From CAZZNQ01 sp964655775 (GTDB lineage: Bacteria > Planctomycetota > Brocadiia > SM23-32): a stretch of DNA of 64,000 nucleotides. The notes beneath the pieces are model-generated. The model was not told where the DNA came from. It worked only from the letters and a program-made list of their open reading frames with translations, and did no database searches. The position numbers were made by a program, and so were the translations under genes. Position 1 is the stretch's first letter; every line of letters starts with the position of its first letter. The stretch lies in NCBI GenBank assembly GCA_964655775.1, contig CAZZNQ010000008.1, positions 1 through 64,000 of the forward strand, written 5' to 3'. Positions 27,703 to 35,928 of this stretch are shown in pieces.

Positions 27703-27880
27703 GGATTCTCCTCTGCCTGCGGAAAGCATACAATGGCTCGGGACTGGAGTCTACGGCTCCGGGCTCGATTCCGGGGATGGAGCGACGGCTTAGCTCGCTT
27801 AGGTCCCTGTCTGATCCCAGACTACCCTTGTTTCGGCATGCTCTGGGCGTGAACCGAGTGTATGCCGACGGAACCTGCGC

Positions 27881-30180
27881 CTACTGGATTTCGACCAGCC
27901 AGATGCAATCGACCAGAACCGCATCCATCGACTGAGGACGCGGCAGGGCCACCCAGAAGCTCTGTCCATCCTGTGCAGTCCACGGCACAGTTTCATACAC
28001 GGCCCACGACTCGCCGGGAGTATCCTCCGCGGCGACTTCCACAGCAGGCGGACCATCGGGGTGAACGCCGAACTGCCAGGCCCGTCCGCTGCGATCCTCG
28101 CCGTGCTCGCCGCGCGCACGGACGAAGAGTTTGTACTGGCTTCCGGGCTTGAAGTCCTCCACCGGGCTGAAGAAGTGCCGTGCCAGCCAGGCGGGTTCCG
28201 GCACGCGGACGGCCCAGCCGTCGCTTGCGCCCTCCGCCTCGACCCACCAGCTTCCCCGGCGATCCATCTGGCATGCCTGAATCAGGCGATAGGAGTCCGG
28301 ATCGACGCCGGCCAGCTCGGGGGGAATCACCGGCTTGCCGTCCCGCGCAAGCGCCGCGTAGTCCTGGAACCAGCCTATGAACGCTTCGATGGGACTGAAG
28401 GTCTCGAGCTTGGTCACGTTGGACTCGTCGATCACGCGGCTGAGCTGTTCGGCCAGGTGGACCGGGTCGATCTCGCCCACCTCGGCTTCAACCGTCCGCC
28501 ATGTCTTCGTGCCGGGGCCACGCTTCGCCAGCATGTACCAGATGGGCATGTGCGCGTGGCGGACCCTTCGCGCGAGGACCGGATCGCCTTCCACCGACGC
28601 CTCCGCGCGCAGATCACGGCCTCGGCCTCGGCGATGATGTCCGGGTGCAGAAACGGTGCGTTCATCCGCACCCACCGGCCCAGGTGGAAGCTCGGGTCCT
28701 GGCGTCCCGTTGCGTGCATCACGTCGATGTATTCCTGGATGATGGGTGCGGCCGGGCCGTAGTAGCCCTCCAGGAACTCGCGAATCAGCGCCTGCCCGTC
28801 CGCGTCGGGATTCCACAACGCCCTGGCGAAGACCCACATCCTGAGTTGGCTGAACTCCGCGGCGACACCCACGTGCGTACCCTGCTCGAGGATGCCGACG
28901 ACGTTGTTGTCGGCGAAGAACCTGATGTCCGGCACCAGCGAGTCCAGGTCGGGGTAGGGCATCAGGTAGTGGTCGCCGTTGCCGGTGTAGTGCCAGACGA
29001 GCAGCTTCGGAGCGATCCTGCGCCACGTCTCGATGTCTTCCTTGAACTGCGCGTTCTCGGGATTGCCGCCATCCGCCAGGGGATGGGCGAAATCGCACTC
29101 GATGGAGCAGAGCACGATCCGAATGCTCTGCCTCGGCTTGATGTGCTGCGGCGGCTTACGCGACCATCTGTAGGCGGCCGTGGCGAACTGGGCTCCGGGA
29201 ATCTCCTCTTCCACGGCAGCGGCCACGCGGTTGGCAAAGTCGATGACCTGGCCCGAGTGAGAACCTTCCCTCGCATCGATCGCGGCGCAGTGCTGGCACT
29301 CGCAGTAGTCGTTGTTGTCGTTTTGTCCGACGACGACGAACCGCGCGTCGGGCGTCTCGCGGAGGTGGCGGATGACGCTCGTTGTGATGGCCTTCTCCAC
29401 GTCGGGATGGGTAAGGCAGGGCTGACGGCCCGGTCGCCGCTCGCCCCCGTGCAGCGCCCACATCTCCGGCGTGACTTCCACACCGGCGCTGGTCAGCAGC
29501 CGGCTGTAGGAGTGAACCAGGTTGCCGACGAACTTGTAGCGTCCGCCGAGCCGCTCCATGTCCGGACGCTCCTGCCAGGACATCCCGTTGACCTTGTTGC
29601 GTGCACACCAGAGCCGGGCCTCGGGGCTCCACATCTCGCCGTACATCATGTCCCGGTACTCCAGCCGGGGAACTTCCCGGAGGCGCATGTCCGGGATGGT
29701 GATCGTCTCCATCGTCGGGATGGTGCTTTCGGTCGGCGTCCACCAGCGACAGCCCAGATTCTCCAGCAGCGTATAGACGCCGTAGAGAGTGCCGCGTGGT
29801 CGCCCGCCCGCGACGACCAAAGCAGGTCCGTGAGTCTCAATGATGAAACCTTCTTCCCCCAGGTCTTCGTCGAGCTGGATGCCAAGCCCATCGGTCAGCG
29901 AACTGTAGCCGACCAATACCGCATTTTCGGGCACGGCGCCCTGGAAAGAAGACGCCTGCCGGATGGGGAGCATTGCACCACTCATCTGCTCAACGTGATT
30001 GACGAGTTCCTCGGCCGCCCAGCGTTCCGGCGGGGTGGCGTCGTCCGCCAGCACAACCACATACTCGCTCTCGCCGTTCGAGACCAACTCGACGGCAGCG
30101 TGGGCATTGCCACCGGCCACAAGGCCGCCAAGCACGATCGTGGCTGCGACCAATACTATCTGCTGCAGGTCTGCAAACAT
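27881..30180 (-). pseudogene. Secreted DUF4838 protein interrupted by one frameshift
   Basis: ATG 30180 follows TGGAGGAAAG. A signal peptide (to NAHAAVEL) is followed by a GH20-N-like domain (ADDATPPERWAAEELVNHVE; GTLYGVYTLLENLGCRWW) and the DUF4838 core (ARFVVVGQNDNNDYCECQHC; HYTGNGDHYLMPYPDLDSLV). After about residue 523 (AEAEAVICA) that frame becomes arginine-rich, while the next frame resumes with EASVEGDPVLARRVRHAHMP and WYMLAKRG and continues to 27881 through a C-terminal sandwich. One missing base in the GCGCGC stretch near 28603-28611 explains it. DUF4838 proteins are glycoside-hydrolase-like. Either a real mutation or an assembly error. Confidence 0.82.
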
Positions 30181-30389
30181 CTTTCCTCCAGAAGTCTGGA
30201 TTCCTATCAGGTCAATGCCAAAGGATGATTCTATCGACGGTGACATGGCACGCAAGGGAAAGGGCCGACTGCCGGTGCGCCGCGAAAGGCGTCATACTTT
30301 GATCTGCCATTCGTCGCGCCGTACAATCCCTGCGTCTGGACGCTCGCACCGCCGGGCCGACGATTGCAGATACCATTGGAATCTCGACG

Positions 30390-31430
30390 ATGACCAGAAC
30401 AGGACACATGCCGCCGGAGCCGCCGGACTACTGGGTGACCGGGCTCGACCAGATCGAGGATCACCTGTCCAAGCTGAAGACGTGGGACGTGCGCGAGATC
30501 TGCCGTTCGCCCGGCCGAAGGCCCGTGTGGGCTTGCACGCGGGGACCGAAGAAACAGATCGAACGCACCTCCAACCTGAGCGCTGCACTCGGCGGCCACT
30601 GCCCGGAGGCCTTCTGGGGCAAGGGAATCTCGCACCAGTGCCTGATGATCGTCGCCTGCGTGCATGGATCCGAGAACGAAGGCGCGGGAGCAGCCGTGCA
30701 CCTGATGCACATCCTTGAGGACGGTCCGGACCTGCTGGGCCGAGAGTGGCCCCAAATCAGAGAAAACACCGAAGGCATGCGGCTGGTCATCGTGCCCTGC
30801 GCCAACCCGGACGGCCGGGCGCGCGTCACGCCCGCGTCCATGATCGGCATGCCCACGGACGACTTCTCCTACTGGGGCATAGGCGAATGGAAGTCGGGCG
30901 AGAACATCGGCTACCCGGCCTGCAAGCGCTACCAGCCGCTGGATCTTGACGACGCATCCTTCCCGGGCGGTTATCCAAACGACGACGGCTATAATATCAT
31001 GCACGACGCCACGCCGGGCGACATCCGCACGGCGGAGGCGCAGGCCATCATCGACCTGGCCCTGGACGAAGCCCCCGACTGCATCGTGAACGTGCACTCC
31101 CACGAGATGGGACCGAACATCCTGGGCTGTCCCATTCGTCTGCCTGGCTACGCAGAGCGCCAGAAGGCCATGTCCGAACGGGTGGTGCAGATACAGGAGG
31201 AGCACGGACTACGCCCGGTTCCCTATCGATACAGCAGCGGGTACAACCTGAATTCGGCCCTGCACTTCGCCTGCGGCGCGCTCGCGGTCACCTTCGAGGG
31301 CCCTCAGGGGTTGGCCGACGACCCTTACACCTACCAGGAGATTCTGGACTGCCACCTCACGGCCTTGCAGGGCGTGCTGGCCTATGGAGCCGAGGAGGGA
31401 TTCCGCCCGCCCCGAAAGCCCAGGAGGTGA
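30390..31430 (+). CDS. M14-type zinc carboxypeptidase-like protein
   Basis: 346 residues, no signal peptide. Zinc and catalytic residues of the M14 fold are in order: HGSENEG (HxxE), PCANPDGRAR (NPDGR-like, substrate binding), NVHSHEMG (third ligand His) and the late VTFEGPQG (general-base Glu). It may trim peptides or amide-linked groups, for example from peptidoglycan; the substrate is not evident. It is divergent from the DUF4838 gene and followed 65 bases later by the GH20-like gene, probably in one transcript. ATG 30408 is an alternative start. Confidence 0.85.
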   Translation: MTRTGHMPPEPPDYWVTGLDQIEDHLSKLKTWDVREICRSPGRRPVWACTRGPKKQIERTSNLSAALGGHCPEAFWGKGISHQCLMIVACVHGSENEGAGAAVHLMHILEDGPDLLGREWPQIRENTEGMRLVIVPCANPDGRARVTPASMIGMPTDDFSYWGIGEWKSGENIGYPACKRYQPLDLDDASFPGGYPNDDGYNIMHDATPGDIRTAEAQAIIDLALDEAPDCIVNVHSHEMGPNILGCPIRLPGYAERQKAMSERVVQIQEEHGLRPVPYRYSSGYNLNSALHFACGALAVTFEGPQGLADDPYTYQEILDCHLTALQGVLAYGAEEGFRPPRKPRR

Positions 31431-31495
31431 CGGCCCTGTGCGAACTCAGAAGGGCGGCTCGACACTTACGTTCCGCATAGACTGGAGGCAAACAC

Positions 31496-32368
31496 ATGGC
31501 GAAAGAGGATGAGGTGCTCCCCGTGCGCGGATTCCTGCTTCACATGTCGCACTACGACCCCGTGTGGGTCAAGAAGAAGGGGCGCGAGAAGCCGATCGAC
31601 CTCGACCTGGCCCTGGAGATCGTCGATGCGATGGCGGAGGCCGAATTGAACTTGCTTGTGATCGACCTCGCCGATGGCGTGAAGTACAAGTCGCATCCCG
31701 AACTGGCGCGCCGTTACTCGGTTCCTATGGCCTCGTTGCGCAAGATCGTTGCCCGTGTTCAGAAGCAGGGCATTGACGTCGTTCCCAAGCTCAACTTCTC
31801 CGGCAGCGGGGTGAACCAGCATTCGCACTGGCTGCGTCCGTACAACATGCCGTTCGAGGGGGAGGAATACTGGCGGCACGTCTGGGCGCTTGTCGACGAA
31901 GCGATCGATGCCTGTCAGCCCGGGCGCTACTTCCATATCGGCATGGACGAGGACCACTGGCACTCGCTGCGCCAGTTCGCGGAGACGATCAACGTGCTCG
32001 ACGAGGGCCTCAAGGAGCGTGGGCTGCGGACCGTCATGTGGAAGGACTGTCAGGATTACTCCACAGCCGAGGCGTGCAAGGAGAAGTCCCGAGCGTCCGA
32101 GAGCAAGATCGCCAAGGATGTCATCCAGGTTCCCTGGGGATACGCACGCGTGAAGGACGAGGAGGTGCGGCGTCTCCGGCGCAAGGGCTTTGAGGTCTGG
32201 GGTGCGCCCGGACGCGAGCCGGACAACGTTCGCGGCTGGCGCGACGCGCTGCTGCGCTACGGCGCCACGGGCATCCTGCTCACCCAATGGGTTCCGTGCC
32301 GGCCAGGCAACCGCGGCAAGCTGCTGAAGACGGTTCGCGATCTCGGGCCCCTCTGTAAAGGCGGCTGA
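31496..32368 (+). CDS. GH20-like TIM-barrel glycosidase-type protein
   Basis: CTGGAGG precedes the ATG. The 290-residue protein, without a signal peptide, shows a TIM-barrel progression: RGFLLHMSHYD (strand 1), LNLLVIDLADGVKYKSHPEL, GIDVVPKLNFS, then GRYFHIGMDEDHW, which resembles the HxGGDE catalytic strand of GH20 hexosaminidases with the Asp-Glu pair kept, and GFEVWGAPG and GILLTQW at later strands. It lacks the N-terminal GH20b domain of standard enzymes. It is likely a glycosidase of the same catabolic cluster; activity is not certain. Confidence 0.7.
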   Translation: MAKEDEVLPVRGFLLHMSHYDPVWVKKKGREKPIDLDLALEIVDAMAEAELNLLVIDLADGVKYKSHPELARRYSVPMASLRKIVARVQKQGIDVVPKLNFSGSGVNQHSHWLRPYNMPFEGEEYWRHVWALVDEAIDACQPGRYFHIGMDEDHWHSLRQFAETINVLDEGLKERGLRTVMWKDCQDYSTAEACKEKSRASESKIAKDVIQVPWGYARVKDEEVRRLRRKGFEVWGAPGREPDNVRGWRDALLRYGATGILLTQWVPCRPGNRGKLLKTVRDLGPLCKGG

Positions 32369-32437
32369 TGGGTCGCATCCCAGGGACGAGGCCTTCCGAT
32401 AGCCTGTGCCCTTCCACAGATCAGTGCGCACGACCAA

Positions 32438-32853
32438 ATGGCGATGACCTCCCCTGAGAGACTGCTGGCCGTCAGGCTAGGCATGGAGCTGGCGACGGCC
32501 GCCGGTGTGCCGACGCACATGCACTCCTGCCGCCCGGAACGCGAGCTCGTGGAGATGATGGCCAACGAGACCGATCTGACTGTAATCGACCCGCTGGAGA
32601 TTCCACCAATGGGCGGGTGCGTTCTGGCGGATCTGAAACGGGATTCCGGCGACAAAATCGTTCTCAAAGGCAACCTCCAAACGACCGAGATCATGCCGCG
32701 CGGCACTCCTGCAGAAGTGAAAACCGCCGTCCGAAAGGCCATCGACGATGCGGCCGAGGGGGGCTGTCGACAGGAGACCAGTGCGAGCGAATCGAGATCA
32801 GCATGACCTCTGGTCTGACGAGAATTACGCGGATCTTCAGGACGAGTACGTGA
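32438..32853 (+). pseudogene. Remnant of uroporphyrinogen-decarboxylase-like (URO-D) gene
   Basis: The frame starting at 32438 encodes only the C-terminal part of a URO-D-fold protein: THMHSCRPERELVEMM, LTVIDPLEIPPMGGCVLADL, IVLKGNLQTTEIMPRGTP, KAIDDAAEGG. At a run of six G (32758-32763) the frame slips and the expected ending LSTGDQCERI appears in the +1 frame. The N-terminal half of the protein is missing: the preceding gene ends at 32368 and the space between holds nothing related. So it is 5'-truncated and frameshifted. URO-D-like proteins of this kind often accompany sugar-catabolic genes and are corrinoid methyltransferase relatives. Confidence 0.8.
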
Positions 32854-33035
32854 CACAACTGGAGCAAGCCTTCGACATCGAGGCCGTCTCTGATTATTCC
32901 CGCTACGAGCGCCACTATGATCTCCACACACAAGGCGGCCATAGTCTCCGGACGACTTTCGCGTTGTGGCCCTGTATGGCATTAGAAAGGCGCAGGGCGG
33001 GCCTGAGAAGCTGCGTGAGGGGAAGGGGAAAGCAG

Positions 33036-33122
33036 TGGTGCGGATGGGGGGATTTGAACCCCCATGGTGTTGCCACCACTAGGTCCTGAACCTAGCGCGT
33101 CTGCCTATTCCGCCACATCCGC
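33036..33122 (-). tRNA. tRNA-Leu, anticodon CAG, CCA encoded
   Basis: On the minus strand the sequence runs from GCGGATG to CATCCGC plus A and an encoded CCA. The acceptor stem pairs perfectly, the anticodon arm is CTAGG-TTCAGGA-CCTAG (anticodon CAG), a variable arm of the leucine type (TGGTGGCAACACCA) follows, and the T arm has GGTTCAAAT. The D loop keeps AATAGGCAGAC. Length with CCA is 87 bases. An insertion element begins about 50 bases upstream of its 5' end. Confidence 0.97.
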
Positions 33123-33172
33123 ACTAATGCACATTCTACACGGCGCGGTGTTCCTGTCAAGCGATATGCCCC

Positions 33173-33189
33173 TGAGTCATCGCCAGTTT
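33173..33189 (+). repeat. Left terminal inverted repeat of IS4-like element
   Basis: 17 bp, TGAGTCATCGCCAGTTT; overlaps the transposase stop codon. Sixteen of 17 positions match the reverse complement of the right end. Confidence 0.85.
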
Positions 33190-34273
33190 TCCTCAGCGAT
33201 TAGGGCGAGTTGGTTGTCCAGCAACCGCAGCAGTGTGCGCCAGCGGAGGCGGTGACGGTCCTGCATGAACCGACCGATGAAGAACACGCTGGCCTGGGGT
33301 CTGCTGCCTGTCGACACCCCCGCCGCCCAGTGCCGCTCAGAGAGGCTGCTGCGGCACTCCAGGCCTATCAGCACCAGTAGCAGATACGCCAGCGCCAGCA
33401 CCAACAGCAGGCGCTCGAGCCTCCGGGGATCGCTCAATGAGACGGCCCTGAGGCCCCAGCCGTGACGCAGCCCCTTCTGGTCGCGGAACATCTCCTCGAT
33501 CTGCATCCGCAAGCCGTATATGGAGAAGATCTTACGCCAACCGTCCTCGATATCCGTGCCCAGAAACCACGGCTCCTTCTGATGCGGCTTCCACCAGAAG
33601 ACCACCCGCATCCGCACAGGCCGGCTCTTGCGATAAGCTCCGAAACCCAGGTCCCTGTGGGTGCTGGGACGAATCGGCAGATCGTCCAAGCGTCCCGAGT
33701 AGTCTTCGGAGCGAAAGCACACCTTCAGCGGAAGCCCCACCACCCAGCTCAGGCCCAACTGCCCCAGCGTCCGGAACAGCTCCGCCCGGGCGAACCCCCG
33801 GTCGGCCACGATCACCCCTGCACCCCTTTGGGCATCAGCGCCGCCAGCAACTCGAAGAACCCCTTTTCGAAAGTGTTCTGACTCTTGTAGAACTGCCACT
33901 TGCGGTAGGCGGCGAACAGGACCGGCAGGCTCCTGCCGCCCAGAGGCACCGAGGCGGCCAGCACCTTATACGGGCCGATATCGGTCCAGTCCACCGTCAC
34001 ACAGAGCCGGCCGGCAGCCCTCCTGGCGGCCAGGCCGATCAGGGGCTTACAGGCCAGGGGCGCCTCGACACGCTGGTTGGCCAGGAAACGGTAAACCCTT
34101 TTTATGGAATGCTTTACGAGCGCATCCGACGGAAGGCAGCGACCGATGCCGGCGATCGAGACGCGTCGGCAGCGCATCGCACCGAAGACGAGCTCACCGA
34201 GCGTTTTCGCCTGCGAGCGGCGAAGACCCGTGCACAGCCCCACGACCCAGCGTACAATGCTCAGATACTGCAT
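33177..34273 (-). pseudogene. IS4-family DDE transposase split by a frameshift
   Basis: ATG 34273 follows GGGAGGAG. The first frame (to 33812) holds the N-terminal region and the first catalytic Asp (CVTVDWTDIGPYKVLAASV). The second frame (to 33177) holds the second Asp (VIVADRGFARAELF) and the Glu region YGLRMQIEEMFRDQKG with the Y-2-R-3-E-6-K signature of IS4 relatives. The frames meet at GGGGTGATC (around 33815): ...GVQG-stop in one frame, GVIVADRG in the next. Joined, the product would be about 365 residues, normal for the family. It may be inactive, or made by frameshifting at the G run. Confidence 0.85.
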
Positions 34274-34349
34274 GGGCTCCTCCCGGTTGATTTGTGGTAA
34301 AACCAACCTACTTACAAAGAGGAGCCCATTGCACGTACACCCCACACAT

Positions 34350-34366
34350 CAAACTGGGGATGACTC
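34350..34366 (-). repeat. Right terminal inverted repeat of IS4-like element
   Basis: 17 bp, AAACTGGGGATGACTCA on the plus strand; it lies about 75 bases upstream of the transposase start codon, room enough for an outward or inward promoter. Confidence 0.85.
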
Positions 34367-34501
34367 ACCCCGAGTGTCCCCGACGGAACCAGTGCTGCCG
34401 TCCCTTGACGGCGACTGGGGCTCTAAAGTATTCTTAGGATTCGCTTTTCCCAAGTTCACTCACGCGAGTTCCCCCCGACTGTATCGATTTGAGGAGGAAG
34501 T

Positions 34502-35812
34502 ATGTTAAGGACAAGCAGAGAGTTGCGAGCCGCTTTGGAAGCCACTTACCCGTTCGACGAAAACGGCGAGTTGCTCCCGTCCGAGCAGAGAATGACGTTC
34601 CTGGCCTCCAACGCCAACTTCGATCTGCCCATCCAGCTCCGCGGCTTCGCAATGGCCTCGGCCGTGGACGAGGGCTCCCCGCAGATCATCCAGATCAGCT
34701 ACACCGCCGCCGATCAGACGGGCACCAACCCCAAGAAGCTGCCCCCGATCGAGGGCGTTGAGCGCAATACAAGAACACGCCCGGCGGCGGTCGGCGCGCA
34801 GCGGGCGGGCGTCATGTTGGAGTGGTACGCGGAAGACTACCAGTCCGACCTGCTCTGGATGAGCCTGGACCACTTCACATCGCCGAAGTTCGATCTGAAG
34901 ACGTACGCGGATTCGCACGGCGACGGGGGGATGTACGAGCCCATAGCCCGGGCGCTGCTCGAGGAAGCGGTGGACGTGCTTGGCCTGAGCATCAGCAAGG
35001 AGGAGATGGTCGCGTACGTCAACTACCTGACCAGCGACGCGTTCGGCGACTACGCGCGCGACTTCTACGGCGCGACGGCTCTGAGCGGCGCCGCTTGGGC
35101 GATGATTGACACCGGCGAGACGCCGGCGGCGGTCAACCTAGCCAGCACCAAGTGGCTCATCTCCAACGTCCGGCAGGCGCTGGACATGGAAGACGTGATC
35201 ATCGAGGCCGAGTTTAGCGCGACGGGCAGCAGTGGGGAAGAGGAAGACTACCCCTACTGGCCGGGGCAGCATGCCCCCGCTGGCGCCGCAACGATGAGTG
35301 ACGAAGAGGCCGAAGCCTTCATGGAGCGCATCTGCACTTTTGTGAAGTACACTGACGCGGATGCCATCGCCTACGAGGTAGGCAGCAAGCACGCGGCGAA
35401 GGCGGGCGAGGCGTTCCCCATAGACTTCGGTAAGCTCAAGGCCGTCCAGCCGGCGCTGAAGAAGCTCATGGGCCGCAGGATTCCCTACGCCGGCCACGGC
35501 GGAACGGGGTTCAAGTGGGAAGACAACCTGATTGGTCCCGTTTTCAAGCGCAACATAAACACCCAGCATCTCTATGAGGGGACGATGTCGCAGGTGAAGT
35601 GGATCGACGAATACCGCGAGGGCATCGAAAACCGCGAGAAGAACGCCATCGGGCGTGGCCGCAAGATCGCAGAGGTAAACGCGGCAGCCTTCAGCTCTAT
35701 CGAGCTCCTGAAGACCTGTCGGGCCTGGCAGCGCGGTCCCGAAATCCGCGAGGTGCTTGCCGGCGTCTCAGAGAAGGAGGTCGTCTTCCGCGACAGCGCG
35801 GCGAAGGAATAG
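34502..35812 (+). CDS. Class II (zinc) fructose-bisphosphate-aldolase-family protein
   Basis: GAGGAGGAAG stands directly before the ATG; 436 residues, longer than the usual 280-350. Family traits are the N-terminal LASNANFDLPIQLRGFAMAS plus SPQIIQISY (strand 1-2), WMSLDHFTSPKFD (first zinc-ligand His/catalytic Asp region), AIAYEVGSKHAAKAG (zinc His) and IPYAGHGGTGF (zinc His, HGG(S/T)G). It resembles GatY/KbaY-like aldolases that cleave ketose (bis)phosphates; the exact sugar is not clear. A single-gene unit closed by a good terminator. The IS element lies upstream, so its promoter must be within 135 bases or come from the IS. Confidence 0.83.
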   Translation: MLRTSRELRAALEATYPFDENGELLPSEQRMTFLASNANFDLPIQLRGFAMASAVDEGSPQIIQISYTAADQTGTNPKKLPPIEGVERNTRTRPAAVGAQRAGVMLEWYAEDYQSDLLWMSLDHFTSPKFDLKTYADSHGDGGMYEPIARALLEEAVDVLGLSISKEEMVAYVNYLTSDAFGDYARDFYGATALSGAAWAMIDTGETPAAVNLASTKWLISNVRQALDMEDVIIEAEFSATGSSGEEEDYPYWPGQHAPAGAATMSDEEAEAFMERICTFVKYTDADAIAYEVGSKHAAKAGEAFPIDFGKLKAVQPALKKLMGRRIPYAGHGGTGFKWEDNLIGPVFKRNINTQHLYEGTMSQVKWIDEYREGIENREKNAIGRGRKIAEVNAAAFSSIELLKTCRAWQRGPEIREVLAGVSEKEVVFRDSAAKE

Positions 35813-35858
35813 GCCGCCTCTCGACGAGAAGCGAGATCAGGGTGCGCAAGAGCAGGGA

Positions 35859-35888
35859 AGGGCGTCGGAACCGGCGCCCTTTCTTATT
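35859..35888 (+). terminator. Rho-independent terminator after aldolase gene
   Basis: AGGGCGTCGG pairs with CCGGCGCCCT (one G-U) around a two-to-four-base loop and is followed by TTTCTTATT. It lies 46 bases after the aldolase stop. Confidence 0.8.
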
Positions 35889-35928
35889 GGCGCTTTGCAG
35901 GGCCAGGAACCGGTCGCCCGACGGGCTG

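Larger units (their letters stand above)
33173..34366 (-). mobile_element. IS4-like insertion sequence, 1194 bp
   Basis: The element is bounded by 17-bp terminal inverted repeats with one mismatch: TGAGTCATCGCCAGTTT (33173-33189) and AAACTGGGGATGACTCA (34350-34366). Both ends are flanked by CCCC, compatible with a 4-bp target duplication but of low complexity. It carries one DDE transposase gene in two frames on the minus strand. It lies between tRNA-Leu and the class II aldolase gene, about 135 bases before the aldolase start, and may have displaced that gene's original promoter. Confidence 0.88.

Noticed and set aside
28501..30228. Long open frame (575 codons) on the plus strand opposite DUF4838
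   Set aside because: Antisense frame produced by GC-rich codon usage; the minus strand encodes a recognisable signal peptide and DUF4838 motifs.
33169..34370. CCCC on both sides of the IS as target duplication
   Set aside because: Four identical C bases in GC-rich DNA are too simple to count as evidence alone; mentioned only as compatible.
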